A stretch of 62,512 nucleotides of DNA from Bacteroidales bacterium (GCA_017509755.1 JAFWOY010000016.1:1-62512), one strand, 5' to 3'. Shown: positions 55,361 to 62,512, numbered from the stretch's first letter. A program made the numbers and translations. The notes: generated by a model from the sequence alone, not told the origin.

Positions 55361-55876
55361 TTACACTAGTTTTGTCACGAACTCCTCCATAGAGATCCGG
55401 CTCCCATGCATCGGAGATGGCGTACTATCGGCCGAAGGGTAGCCGACATTGATCATGGCGACAAGTTCGTAGGCATCGGCGTCAGGCAGGATCGTTTTCA
55501 GCAGCGCCGGATCAAAGGAACCAACCCAAAGTGTAGAGAGACCCTCATTTTCAGCAGCCAACAACAGGTGCGTAGCCACAATAGCGGCATCAACCTCAGC
55601 CCCATTCTTCCCGTCGTAGCGACGTACCCAAGCATCTGCCGGCCGGCAACCGACCACCAGAATCAACGGAGCTCCATAATTGGATCGGGTAACGCCCTTT
55701 ATCGCCTCTAGCATACCCGGCTCAGAAACAGCCCAAACATGGACAGGCTGCTTGTTGACGGCAGTAGGCGCGATTCGACCAACCTCCAGGATCCGCTCTA
55801 CTTTCTCCTGCTCAACAGCCTGTGCCGCAAAAGACCGGCAGGAGTATCGTCTTTGCAAAACGGTATTGAATTCCAT
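55361..55876 (-). CDS. Nitroreductase-family protein
   Basis: A 171-residue FMN-dependent oxidoreductase: start RRYSCRSFAAQAVEQEKVERIL (FMN phosphate contact), APTAVNKQPVHVWAV, and the C-terminal WVGSFDPALLKTILP. It is short, of the type common in gut Bacteroidales. The electron acceptor is unknown. It follows the toxin gene by 9 bp and precedes YhcH. Confidence 0.88.
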   Translation of the reverse strand: MEFNTVLQRRYSCRSFAAQAVEQEKVERILEVGRIAPTAVNKQPVHVWAVSEPGMLEAIKGVTRSNYGAPLILVVGCRPADAWVRRYDGKNGAEVDAAIVATHLLLAAENEGLSTLWVGSFDPALLKTILPDADAYELVAMINVGYPSADSTPSPMHGSRISMEEFVTKLV

Positions 55877-55885
55877 ATAGTAAGT

Positions 55886-56191
55886 TTATAAATGCCTATC
55901 GTAATCCATCATTTCATGAAGGATTCGGCTGATCAGCACGTCGCCATTACTCAAAATCTGATAAAAAATCACATGCTCGCCCCAAGCATATTTACGATAT
56001 CCCAAACGCACATGCTCATAGGATCGGCCCATGAACGCAGGCGCTTTTGCTATCTCTTCGCAGGCGTGGAGAAGGCCTTGCAGATACTTGTTTGCTTGTT
56101 CTTGCGACCAATCATCTAGCGTATAATGCCAAATCCCGACCAAATCCTTCTCAGCACGTTTAGAGAGTTTATAAACCGGTTTCATAGTCAT
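55886..56191 (-). CDS. parE: ParE/RelE-family toxin
   Basis: A 101-residue type II toxin: YKLSKRAEKDLVGIWHYT at the start, then AWGEHVIFYQI and the end ISRILHEMMDY, all features of the ParE branch that targets gyrase in known members. It overlaps the antitoxin gene by 23 bp, the normal arrangement (antitoxin first). ATG 56191 or 56185 could serve as start. Confidence 0.88.
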   Translation of the reverse strand: MTMKPVYKLSKRAEKDLVGIWHYTLDDWSQEQANKYLQGLLHACEEIAKAPAFMGRSYEHVRLGYRKYAWGEHVIFYQILSNGDVLISRILHEMMDYDRHL

Positions 56192-56420
56192 CGTTCAGCC
56201 CTCTCAAAAACACCTCGGGATCAAAGCCCTCAACCACCCCACTTTCTTCCCCTTCAATCAATGCAGCACGTACGGCTGCCAGTCTGGCCTCATCCTCTTC
56301 TAAACGCCGAAGGCCCGCGCGGACCACTTCGCTGACATTGTTATAGCGTCCTCCCGCAATATTAGCCTGAATAAACTCCTCATAATGAGGCCCAAGAGTC
56401 ACAGTAACCGTTCTTGCCAT
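56169..56420 (-). CDS. parD: ParD-type antitoxin
   Basis: An 83-residue antitoxin with an N-terminal ribbon-helix-helix DNA-binding part (MARTVTVTLGPHYEEFIQ, then NNVSEVVRAGLRRLEEDE) and an acidic C-terminal tail that would wrap the toxin. It precedes and overlaps parE. A palindrome over its promoter (56448-56464) is a candidate autoregulatory operator. Confidence 0.9.
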   Translation of the reverse strand: MARTVTVTLGPHYEEFIQANIAGGRYNNVSEVVRAGLRRLEEDEARLAAVRAALIEGEESGVVEGFDPEVFLRGLNDDYETGL

Positions 56421-56442
56421 ATTCGTATTCTTTTAGTACAGG

Positions 56443-56450
56443 CAAATGTA
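56443..56450 (-). promoter_or_regulatory. TAnnTTTG promoter, parDE
   Basis: TACATTTG on the minus strand, 22 nt before the parD ATG; partly covered by a palindrome. Confidence 0.6.
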
Positions 56451-56464
56451 AGAATAAATCTTAC
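56448..56464. promoter_or_regulatory. Candidate ParD operator palindrome
   Basis: GTAAGA and TCTTAC, 6 bp arms separated by 5 bp, overlapping the promoter element of parDE. Ribbon-helix-helix antitoxins usually bind such palindromes. A further inverted repeat, ATTCTGAA/TTCAGAAT, lies at 56483-56506. Confidence 0.55.
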
Positions 56465-56526
56465 AATCGCCAAATTATCATCATTCTGAACCTCGCAATT
56501 CAGAATAATAGGCTATGTCCTAATGG

Positions 56527-56973
56527 TCAATCCGAATCTCCAGCAAAATTGGATAATGGTCGATCGGACCATGGCTCTTTTCCGGGCGGGTGAAATTGAA
56601 GAACGTATCCTCCTCGGGGATACCGAGCAGGACCTGTCTTTTCATCGTTTCTACCGTATATCCTCTTTCCGTAGCGGCTCATATGACCGATGGGAATATT
56701 GAGCATCAAGCCGCCCGGACGCATATCAATGGTATCCGTGAGGTTGCCCTGCTCATCGTAGAAATACTCCTCAAAGTGACCACGAAGGCATAACACCGTT
56801 TCACTCGACTTCTTGTGCCGATGGATGGGCATCACCGTTCCTGGTTCAATGGCATTCAGCATGCGTTGCGACTGGTCCTCAGGACTGTTCCGAAGATCGA
56901 GGTTCATCCGGAGGCGGGGCGATGCTTTGGCCTGGGCGGTTAAGGAATCTAGTATTTGTTGGTCAATAATCAT
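56527..56973 (-). pseudogene. WbuC-like cupin with disrupted C-terminus
   Basis: The first ~110 residues match WbuC cupins found beside FucNAc genes: MIIDQQILDSLTAQAKASP, the Arg-rich NSPEDQSQRML, PIHRHKKSSETVLCL (metal His pair and Glu) and PGGLMLNIPIG. After that it reads HMSRYGKR and loses the conserved last metal-binding His of the IPxGxWH motif. The remaining ~40 residues look like shadow sequence. A different frame from 56645 to 56520 looks coding (41 residues, beginning MKRQVLLGIPEEDTFFN). This suggests a fused or frameshifted end. ATG 56991 is an alternative start. Confidence 0.65.
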
Positions 56974-57070
56974 ATCGTTGGTTTGTTTCATAGATGTCGC
57001 AGAACAGGCGCAGGGGGTCGATAATGGGCATTCGCACAAAGTGACTACGCCATCGGAATCAATAAAAAAA

Positions 57071-57134
57071 CTTGCCGATAACGGCAAAAATAAGTATATT
57101 TGTGGTGGCAGGGAGAATAATTCTTGCCGATAAC
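57071..57134 (+). promoter_or_regulatory. Direct repeats flanking the Fic promoter
   Basis: CTTGCCGATAAC occurs at 57071-57082 and again at 57123-57134. The first copy is part of a hairpin TTGCCG/CGGCAA (57072-57087). Between them lies the promoter element at 57095-57102. The layout suggests operators for a local DNA-binding protein, such as the HTH at the start of the Fic gene. Confidence 0.55.
57095..57102 (+). promoter_or_regulatory. TAnnTTTG promoter, fic
   Basis: TATATTTG on the plus strand, 42 nt before the Fic ATG. Confidence 0.6.
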
Positions 57135-57144
57135 AACTATAGCG

Positions 57145-58032
57145 ATGGTGTATCTATCAGTCCGTAAATTCGCCGAAAGGCACGGTTTGCCGGAACGAAC
57201 GGTGCGCAACTGGTGCGCTGCCGGGAAGATTCCCGGGGCGTTTCTAACCGGTAAGACCTGGAGCCTGCCAGCCGATGCCGAACTGCCAGTCCGCAGCGGA
57301 GGCAAAACGAAACCCTCCCCTCTTCTCAAACGACTCAGAGAAGAAAAAGAGAGCAAAATCAGCGGCGGCATCTACCACCGCACCCAGATTGACCTGACCT
57401 ACAACTCCAACCACATCGAGGGCAGCAGGCTCACCCACGAGCAGACCCGATATATCTTCGAGACCAACACGATTGGCATCTCAGAAGACAGCATCAATGT
57501 GGATGACATCTTGGAAACCACCAACCACTTCCGCTGCATCGACTATATCATTGACCACGCCGAAGACCGGCTATCGGAATCCCTGATCAAAGAACTCCAC
57601 CGACTACTGAAGACCGGCACATCAGACAGCCGAAAGGACTGGTTCAACGTGGGCGACTACAAACGACTGCCCAACGAAGTCGGAGGCAACGAAACCTGCC
57701 CGCCAGAACAAGTCCATGCAAGAATGGCAGCCCTGCTCAAGACCTATAACGCCAAGAAGCAGAAATCTCTGGAAGATATCCTCGACCTCCACTGCCAGTT
57801 CGAGCGCATCCATCCCTTCCAAGATGGCAACGGCCGCGTAGGCCGCCTTGTGATGTTCAAGGAATGCCTAGCCGGCCGCATCGTCCCCTTCATCATCACC
57901 GAAGAACTCAAACTCTTCTACTACCGCGGCCTTCGCGAATGGGGCCATAGTAACGGCTTCCTCTCTGACACATGCCGTACCGCCCAGGACCAGTACAAAG
58001 CGCTGCTGGACTACTTCAAGATCAAGTATTAA
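57145..58032 (+). CDS. Fic-domain AMP transferase-like protein with HTH
   Basis: A 295-residue Fic protein that would transfer AMP (or another nucleotide part) to a hydroxyl on a target protein. The N-terminus (1-45) is a helix-turn-helix of the excisionase/MerR type (SVRKFAERHGLPERTVRNWC). Then an inhibitory-type helix has the motif S88-NHI-E92-G93, and the active loop HPFQDGNGR is at 223-231 with His223. This is the class II layout (inhibitory helix ahead of the core). I chose ATG 57145; the upstream TTG at 57124 lies in a repeat. It is convergent with the epimerase gene. Confidence 0.9.
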   Translation: MVYLSVRKFAERHGLPERTVRNWCAAGKIPGAFLTGKTWSLPADAELPVRSGGKTKPSPLLKRLREEKESKISGGIYHRTQIDLTYNSNHIEGSRLTHEQTRYIFETNTIGISEDSINVDDILETTNHFRCIDYIIDHAEDRLSESLIKELHRLLKTGTSDSRKDWFNVGDYKRLPNEVGGNETCPPEQVHARMAALLKTYNAKKQKSLEDILDLHCQFERIHPFQDGNGRVGRLVMFKECLAGRIVPFIITEELKLFYYRGLREWGHSNGFLSDTCRTAQDQYKALLDYFKIKY

Positions 58033-58274
58033 CAAAAGAACTACCGGATTGGAAGAGGAGGCGGCACGTGGATGTGGTAGCAACGTGGCCATAGAATGCA
58101 TCTAGAGGCTGTGAAACGCATTCTGTGGCCACTATTTCGCCATTATGCGGTATTTCTTGGACACAGAATGAGCGGAGGGGGCTTAAGACGCATTCTGTGG
58201 TCAACTCAGACGCAGAACTAAGTGCCAGAGCCAAGCCTCAGTTCAGGCGTCGGACCAAATGCCAAAACCAATCC
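58033..58274. repeat. Hairpin-rich gap between fic and wecB
   Basis: Two hairpins share one stem sequence. The first pairs GTGGCCATAGAATGC (58085-58099) with GCATTCTGTGGCCAC (58118-58132), one mismatch in 15. The second pairs CACAGAATG (58162-58170) with CATTCTGTG (58191-58199). A third partial copy follows near 58208. It lies between convergent genes and may act as a bidirectional stop. No coding sequence is seen. Confidence 0.6.
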
Positions 58275-59435
58275 TCAGAACTTCCGCCAAACCATCTTAT
58301 TGACAATCCCCGTGTAGCTCTGGATGATCTTTACGACCTTGGTTGAGACGTTCTCGTCCACATAGTCGGGAACGGGGGTGCCGTGGTCGCCGGCGGAGTT
58401 CATGGCAACGGCGGTGTCAACGGCCTGCAGAAGGCTGCCAGAGTCGATGCCGGCGATGAAGAAGCAAGCCTTGTCGAGGGCTTCCGGGCGCTCGGTCGAG
58501 GTGCGGATGCACACGGCCGGGAACGGATGGCCGACCGATGTGAAGAAAGAGGACTCTTCGGGCAGGGTGCCGGAGTCAGACACTACAGCGAAGGCGTTCA
58601 TCTGCAGGCAATTGTAATCGTGGAATCCGAGGGGTTCGTGCTGAATCACGCGGCGGTCCAGCACAAAGCCGCTGGCTTCGAGACGCTTGCGAGAACGGGG
58701 ATGGCACGAATAGAGAATCGGCATGTCGTACTTCTCGGCCATGGCATTGATGGCGTTGAAGAGCGAGAGGAAGTTCTTCTCCGTGTCGATGTTTTCCTCG
58801 CGGTGGGCGCTCAAAAGGATATACTTGCCCTTCTCCAGGCCGAGCCGCTTGTGGATGTCACTGGCCTCGATCTCGGACAGATTCTGGTGCAGCACCTCGG
58901 CCATCGGCGAGCCGGTTACGTAAGTGCGTTCCTTCGGCAGACCGCAGTCAGCCAGATAGCGGCGGGCGTGCTCTGAATAAGCCATGTTCACATCGGAAAT
59001 GATATCCACGATGCGACGGTTGGTCTCCTCCGGCAGGCACTCGTCCTTACAACGGTTGCCGGCTTCCATGTGGAAAATGGGGATATGGAGGCGCTTCGCC
59101 CCGATGACGCTCAGGCACGAATTGGTGTCGCCTAACACCAGCACGGCGTCCGGCTTCACTTGTACCATCAGTTTGTAACTCTTGTCGATGATGTTGCCCA
59201 TCGTGGCGCCGAGGTCCTCTCCTACGGCGTCCATATAGACATCCGGATCGGCGAGCTTTAGGTCCTTGAAGAAAACGCCGTTCAAGTTGTAGTCATAATT
59301 CTGTCCGGTATGTGCCAGCAAGCAGTCGAAATACTGCCGGCATTTGTTGATCACGGCCGCCAAGCGGATGATTTCCGGCCGCGTGCCCACGATGATCAGA
59401 AGCTTCAGCCTTCCGTTATTCTTGAATTGTGCCAT
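58275..59435 (-). CDS. capG: UDP-GlcNAc 2-epimerase-type enzyme (CapG/FnlC)
   Basis: A 386-residue non-hydrolysing UDP-HexNAc 2-epimerase with two Rossmann domains: VGTRPEIIRLA, HTGQNYD, FHMEAGNRCKDECLPEETNRR, and SDSGTLPEES. In the CapE-CapF-CapG pathway it inverts C2 of UDP-L-TalNAc-type intermediate (made by CapF) to UDP-L-FucNAc. The presence of capE and capF immediately upstream separates it from housekeeping WecB. Confidence 0.88.
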   Translation of the reverse strand: MAQFKNNGRLKLLIIVGTRPEIIRLAAVINKCRQYFDCLLAHTGQNYDYNLNGVFFKDLKLADPDVYMDAVGEDLGATMGNIIDKSYKLMVQVKPDAVLVLGDTNSCLSVIGAKRLHIPIFHMEAGNRCKDECLPEETNRRIVDIISDVNMAYSEHARRYLADCGLPKERTYVTGSPMAEVLHQNLSEIEASDIHKRLGLEKGKYILLSAHREENIDTEKNFLSLFNAINAMAEKYDMPILYSCHPRSRKRLEASGFVLDRRVIQHEPLGFHDYNCLQMNAFAVVSDSGTLPEESSFFTSVGHPFPAVCIRTSTERPEALDKACFFIAGIDSGSLLQAVDTAVAMNSAGDHGTPVPDYVDENVSTKVVKIIQSYTGIVNKMVWRKF

Positions 59436-59438
59436 ATT

Positions 59439-60638
59439 CTATTTAACTGGTTCAAAATAGGTATCTGGTTTATTAGAGTCGAAAATCTCATTGCAATACA
59501 TCACCGTGACGAGGTTCTCGGTCTGCGAGAGATTGATGATATTGTGCGTGTATCCCGGCAACATGTGCACAGCCTGGATATTGTCGCCTGAGACCTCGAA
59601 TTCGATCACTTCGTCGGTGCCGAGCCTGCGTTCCTGGATCAGGCCATGGCCGGCGACGACGATGAAGAACTCCCATTTGGTGTTGTGCCAGTGCTGGCCT
59701 TTGGTGATGCCCGGCTTGGAAATGTTGATGGACACCTGGCCGGCGTTCAACGTATGCACAAGCTCCGTGAAACTGCCGCGGTTGTCCACGTTCATCTTCG
59801 GCGGAAATGCTACCTTCTCTTTGGGAAGATAGCTGAGGTAGGTGCTGTAGAGTTTCTTGGCAAAGCTGCCAGAAGGAATCTCCGGGATCAGAAGCGTCCG
59901 GGGCTGATCCGCAAACTGGTTGAGCAGGTCCACAATGTCCCCCAGCGTAGCTTTGTGCGTCGTCGGCACATAGCAGTATCGGCCATCTTTCATCGGGAAG
60001 ACGCCCAGCCCGTCGAACTCGCAGCGATGCTCCCCGCCGCGCAGGCAGGCGATCATCTCGTCCACCAGGTCGTCGATATAAAGTAGCTCCAGTTCCACAG
60101 ACGGATCGTTCACCGTGTAGGGCAGGTCGTTCGCCACCGCGTTGCAGAAAGTCGCGACGGCAGAATTGTAGTTCGGGCGGCACCATTTCCCGAAAAGGTT
60201 CGGGAAGCGGTACACCAGCACGCGGGCGCCGGTATCCTCGCCGTAGCGGAGGAACAGGTCCTCCCCTGCCTTCTTGCTGCGGCCGTACTCGGAATTGCCG
60301 AAACGGCCGGCGAGGCTGGCCTGCTGGCTGCTGGAGAGCATCACCGGGCAGGTATTCCCGTGCTTCTGCAGGGTCTCCAGCAGCGTGGAGGCAAAACCGA
60401 AGTTCCCCTTCATAAACTCATCCTGGTTCTGCGGACGGTTCACCCCGGCGAGGTTGAACACGAAGTCACAGTCCCGGCACCAGGCATCCAGCTGCTCCGG
60501 CGTAGAATCCAGGTCGTATTCGAAGATTTCTTCGACTGCGACTCCGTAGTTCCGTGCCTTTCCGTCGCGGATGTTCTTCAATTGTGCGCACAGGTTCTTG
60601 CCCACGAACCCCTTTGCGCCAGTCACCAGGATCCTCAT
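59439..60638 (-). CDS. capF: Bifunctional reductase/epimerase CapF (FnlB)
   Basis: A 399-residue fusion: an N-terminal SDR-extended domain (VTGAKGFVGKNL at 5-16, catalytic Tyr-Lys in SEYGRSKKAGE) reduces the 4-keto sugar, and a C-terminal cupin (about 280-399) with HWHNTKWEFF epimerises C3. These steps convert the CapE product to UDP-L-PneNAc/TalNAc-type sugar in L-FucNAc biosynthesis. It overlaps capE by 1 bp (TAATG) and lies 3 bp before capG. Confidence 0.9.
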   Translation of the reverse strand: MRILVTGAKGFVGKNLCAQLKNIRDGKARNYGVAVEEIFEYDLDSTPEQLDAWCRDCDFVFNLAGVNRPQNQDEFMKGNFGFASTLLETLQKHGNTCPVMLSSSQQASLAGRFGNSEYGRSKKAGEDLFLRYGEDTGARVLVYRFPNLFGKWCRPNYNSAVATFCNAVANDLPYTVNDPSVELELLYIDDLVDEMIACLRGGEHRCEFDGLGVFPMKDGRYCYVPTTHKATLGDIVDLLNQFADQPRTLLIPEIPSGSFAKKLYSTYLSYLPKEKVAFPPKMNVDNRGSFTELVHTLNAGQVSINISKPGITKGQHWHNTKWEFFIVVAGHGLIQERRLGTDEVIEFEVSGDNIQAVHMLPGYTHNIINLSQTENLVTVMYCNEIFDSNKPDTYFEPVK

Positions 60639-61687
60639 TACTTCACGATGTTGGGAATCCCGTTGAGTTCGTTCTGGATATATTCCAGCGAGGCGATCTT
60701 GGCCTTGGTTTCCTCCAGATTCAGCCTGCGGGTATTGTCGGAGTTGAACTCCTCGATAGTCGCCCGCTTCGTGTCGCCATCCTTGAAAAACTTGTCGTAG
60801 TTCAGGTCGCGGTTGTCGGCCGGCACGCGGTAGAAGTCACCCATATCCACGGCCTTGGCGGCCTCCTCCTTGGTGAGCAGCGTCTCGTACATCTTCTCGC
60901 CGTGGCGGATGCCGATGACCTTGATGTCTTCCTTCCTGCCGCCGAAGAGTTCGCACACCGCCTCGGCCTGCGTGCCGATCGTGCAGGCAGGAGCCTTCTG
61001 CACGAGGATGTCACCGTTCTCGCCGTTCTCGAAGGCGAAGAGCACGAGGTCCACAGCCTCTTCCAGGCTCATGATGAAGCGCGTCATCTTCGGCTCCGTC
61101 AGTGTGATGGGGTTTCCCTTGCGGATCTGGTCGATCCAGAGCGGAATCACGCTGCCGCGCGAGCACATGACATTGCCGTAACGCGTGCAGCAGATCTTCG
61201 TCTGCCCGCTGTAGCGGCTCTTGGCAATCGCCACCTTCTCCTCGATGGCCTTGGTAATGCCCATCGCATTGATGGGGTACGCCGCCTTGTCGGTCGAGAG
61301 GCAGATCACGCATTTCACGCCGGCGTCGATGGCCGCATCCAGCGTATTGTCCGTACCGATGACGTTCGTCTTGACGGCCTCCATCGGGAAGAACTCACAC
61401 GAAGGCACCTGTTTGAGCGCAGCAGCGTGGAACACATAGTCCACACCCTTCATCGCATATTTCAGCGTGCTCTTGTTGCGCACATCGCCGATATAAAATT
61501 TGATCTTGCCCGCCACCTCCGGCATCCGGGCCTGGAAGTCGTGGCGCATATCGTCCTGCTTCTTCTCATCGCGGCTGAAAATCCGGATCTCACCGATATC
61601 CGTACGCAGGAAGCGGTTGAGCACCGCATTGCCAAAGCTGCCGGTACCACCGGTGATCAGCAGCGTCTTGTCTTTGAAAACACTCAT
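60638..61687 (-). CDS. capE: UDP-GlcNAc 4,6-dehydratase/5-epimerase CapE (FnlA)
   Basis: First enzyme for UDP-L-FucNAc. The 349-residue extended SDR has TGGTGSFG at 12-19 and, in place of the usual Tyr, a Met-x3-Lys motif in NAMGITK, typical of the C5-inverting dehydratases. Also visible are HAAALKQVPSCEFFPMEA and FIMSLEEAVD, matching the CapE/WbjB group. A promoter element lies at 61724-61731. The operon capE-capF-capG is complete. Confidence 0.93.
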   Translation of the reverse strand: MSVFKDKTLLITGGTGSFGNAVLNRFLRTDIGEIRIFSRDEKKQDDMRHDFQARMPEVAGKIKFYIGDVRNKSTLKYAMKGVDYVFHAAALKQVPSCEFFPMEAVKTNVIGTDNTLDAAIDAGVKCVICLSTDKAAYPINAMGITKAIEEKVAIAKSRYSGQTKICCTRYGNVMCSRGSVIPLWIDQIRKGNPITLTEPKMTRFIMSLEEAVDLVLFAFENGENGDILVQKAPACTIGTQAEAVCELFGGRKEDIKVIGIRHGEKMYETLLTKEEAAKAVDMGDFYRVPADNRDLNYDKFFKDGDTKRATIEEFNSDNTRRLNLEETKAKIASLEYIQNELNGIPNIVK

Positions 61688-61723
61688 ATAGTTCGTCTAT
61701 TTTTGATTGTCTAATTTATCTTG

Positions 61724-61731
61724 CAAATATA
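61724..61731 (-). promoter_or_regulatory. TAnnTTTG promoter, capEFG
   Basis: TATATTTG on the minus strand, 36 nt before the capE ATG. Confidence 0.6.
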
Positions 61732-61745
61732 AGGATTCTTTGCGG

Positions 61746-62198
61746 CTATCCCACCGGAACCTTCATCACAACCTTCTTTACCGGGGCGCAGCGGCCGGAG
61801 GGGGCGAGGCCGGGTTCGTGGGCGTCGTCGGGAAAGACAACGAGGAAATAGCCGTCGCCGATGACCAGGTCGGCGCCGGGGCAGTCGGCGTAGCGAGCGG
61901 CATCTTTGGATTCGTCATACGGGATGGTCTCCTCGACTTGCGGAAGGGGTTTGCAGCGAATGAGCTCGGCACCCTCAACGCAGAGCTGGATGTCAGCGTA
62001 CTTGCGGTGCGCTTCGTAGCCCTTCGGGTTCACAATCGAAGTCTCGTAGGCGCTTACCACGGCCTTGACGCCCAGTTCCAGCATATGCGTCCCAACCTCA
62101 ACGCCGGAAGGCACATGCGCGATATAATCAAGAGCCAGGTCCAGGGCCGGCGTCAGGCCTCTGTAGAGGTGGATGTTTTTGATGTGGTCGTAGATCAT
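61746..62198 (-). CDS. YhcH/YjgK/YiaL family protein, copy 2
   Basis: A 150-residue cupin-like protein almost matching copy 1 at 54877-55329 (24 of 150 residues differ by hand count), with the same family motifs RKYADIQLCVEG, PYDESKDAARY and VVFPDDAHEPGLAPS. I chose ATG 62198, which gives the same start as copy 1; a longer frame adds about 30 implausible residues. It lies directly before capE, in the same direction, but the capE promoter separates them. Confidence 0.88.
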   Translation of the reverse strand: MIYDHIKNIHLYRGLTPALDLALDYIAHVPSGVEVGTHMLELGVKAVVSAYETSIVNPKGYEAHRKYADIQLCVEGAELIRCKPLPQVEETIPYDESKDAARYADCPGADLVIGDGYFLVVFPDDAHEPGLAPSGRCAPVKKVVMKVPVG

Positions 62199-62214
62199 AT
62201 TCGTTGGGGTTTTC

Positions 62215-62350
62215 TCTTCTGGGCTGCCGGTGAGCAAATCGGGGTTATTTGCACACCGAGGGGTGTTTTTAGGGTCGGCGGTGAGCAATTCGGGGCTTCC
62301 TGCTCACCGAGAGGGCTCCTGCGGCTGGCGCCATCCTCATCTGGCGCCTA
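62215..62350. repeat. Two ~50 bp hairpin repeats upstream of YhcH copy 2
   Basis: Two similar units each hold an inverted repeat of the type CGGTGAGCA/TGCTCACCG (about 62229-62259 imperfect, 62278-62308 perfect in 9 bp arms), followed by a further hairpin GGCGCCA/TGGCGCC at 62327-62348. They lie between YhcH copy 2 and the IS left end. No ORF of interest covers them. Confidence 0.55.
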
Positions 62351-62373
62351 GTTTGAGGACGTCGGCGGCTTTT

Positions 62374-62512
62374 TGATATGCGCCCCAAAAGTTGGACAAA
62401 GAACTTTTGGGATGAAGAAGTATCATTATCCTGAGAAGATGGCGGCGATAGAGCTGCTTAAAGAAGGGATGTGCCGTAATGAAGTATCAAGGATTACCGG
62501 TATATCCTTCAA
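62374..62512 (+). mobile_element. Left end of IS3-family (IS150-like) element, truncated
   Basis: Terminal sequence beginning near TGATATGCGCCCCAAAAGTT and GGACA matches IS150-type ends (TG start, then CCCCAAAAGTTGGACA). The exact first base could be 62374 or 62379. The window ends inside the element. A 10 bp inverted repeat, CCCAAAAGTT/AACTTTTGGG, at 62384-62411 abuts the start codon and could block translation of readthrough transcripts. Confidence 0.75.
62412..62512 (+). CDS. Transposase OrfA N-terminus (partial)
   Basis: The first 33 residues, MKKYHYPEKMAAIELLKEGM then CRNEVSRITGIS, form a helix-turn-helix of the kind that opens IS3-family OrfA and related transposases. It runs off the window edge, so the rest of the gene is unknown. 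It lies in the IS150-like end at 62374. Confidence 0.75.
   Translation, partial: MKKYHYPEKMAAIELLKEGMCRNEVSRITGISF

Noticed and set aside
57124..57144. TTG start for the Fic gene
   Set aside because: It lies in the second CTTGCCGATAAC repeat; the ATG at 57145 begins the HTH fold directly.

Overview
The window looks like a gut-type Bacteroidota (order Bacteroidales) chromosome of moderately high GC. The evidence is the recurring TAnnTTTG promoter element in front of transcription units, Bacteroidales lipoprotein signals, TolC-free outer-membrane beta-barrels of Bacteroidota type, and polysaccharide genes typical of the order. I cannot assign a genus. Almost every gene is housekeeping or envelope related; the accessory parts are the polysaccharide block (about 30-52 kb) and the last 9 kb. 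|| 0-1.3 kb is noncoding and repeat rich: a 23-24 bp iterated array, then two tandem copies of a ~455 nt hairpin-rich element, then a 35-residue membrane peptide gene divergent from glpA. || 1.3-11.5 kb is a glycerol / glycerol-3-phosphate region: glpA-glpB-glpC-glpT on the plus strand converge, across a nested hairpin, on an outer-membrane protein-lipoprotein hydrolase-glpK-glpF operon on the minus strand. || 11.5-23.3 kb holds grpE-dnaJ followed by an M23 peptidase, anmK and a lipoprotein; an EamA exporter; tRNA-Glu(CUC); gmk-nadD; and fba with a GH3 hexosaminidase, a NagX-like membrane acetyltransferase and a RidA protein. The M23, AnmK, GH3 and NagX-like genes fit peptidoglycan turnover and recycling. 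|| 23.4-29.9 kb holds an M24 aminopeptidase, a porin, an RluA-type pseudouridine synthase, a sugar-transfer-type ATP-grasp enzyme and dnaK. || 30.0-49.5 kb is one minus-strand run of 22 tightly packed genes, from a promoter at about 49.64 kb to a terminator at about 29.92 kb, for a cell-surface polysaccharide. It has a phosphoglycosyl transferase, two GT2 transferases, an EpsG-type polymerase, a Wzx flippase, LicD, a glycerol-3-phosphate-cytidylyltransferase-like enzyme, three ATP-grasp genes and a seven-gene acyl-building cassette (KASIII, two carrier proteins, AMP ligase, two SDRs and a NeuD/PglD-like acyltransferase). A capA-wzi pair sits just upstream with its own promoter. || 52.4-53.5 kb has a transaldolase and a small lipoprotein. 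53.5-54.1 kb is noncoding, with short iterated TGCCGG units and several hairpins. || 54.1-62.5 kb is accessory: conserved hypothetical, GNAT, YhcH, nitroreductase, ParDE toxin-antitoxin, a WbuC-like cupin with a disrupted C-terminus, a Fic protein with its own HTH, the CapE-CapF-CapG set for UDP-L-FucNAc, a second YhcH paralogue, and the left end of an IS3-family (IS150-like) element cut by the window edge. || The most interesting system is the dedicated fatty-acid-like cassette embedded in the polysaccharide operon, which would make and attach a custom acyl group to a surface sugar.
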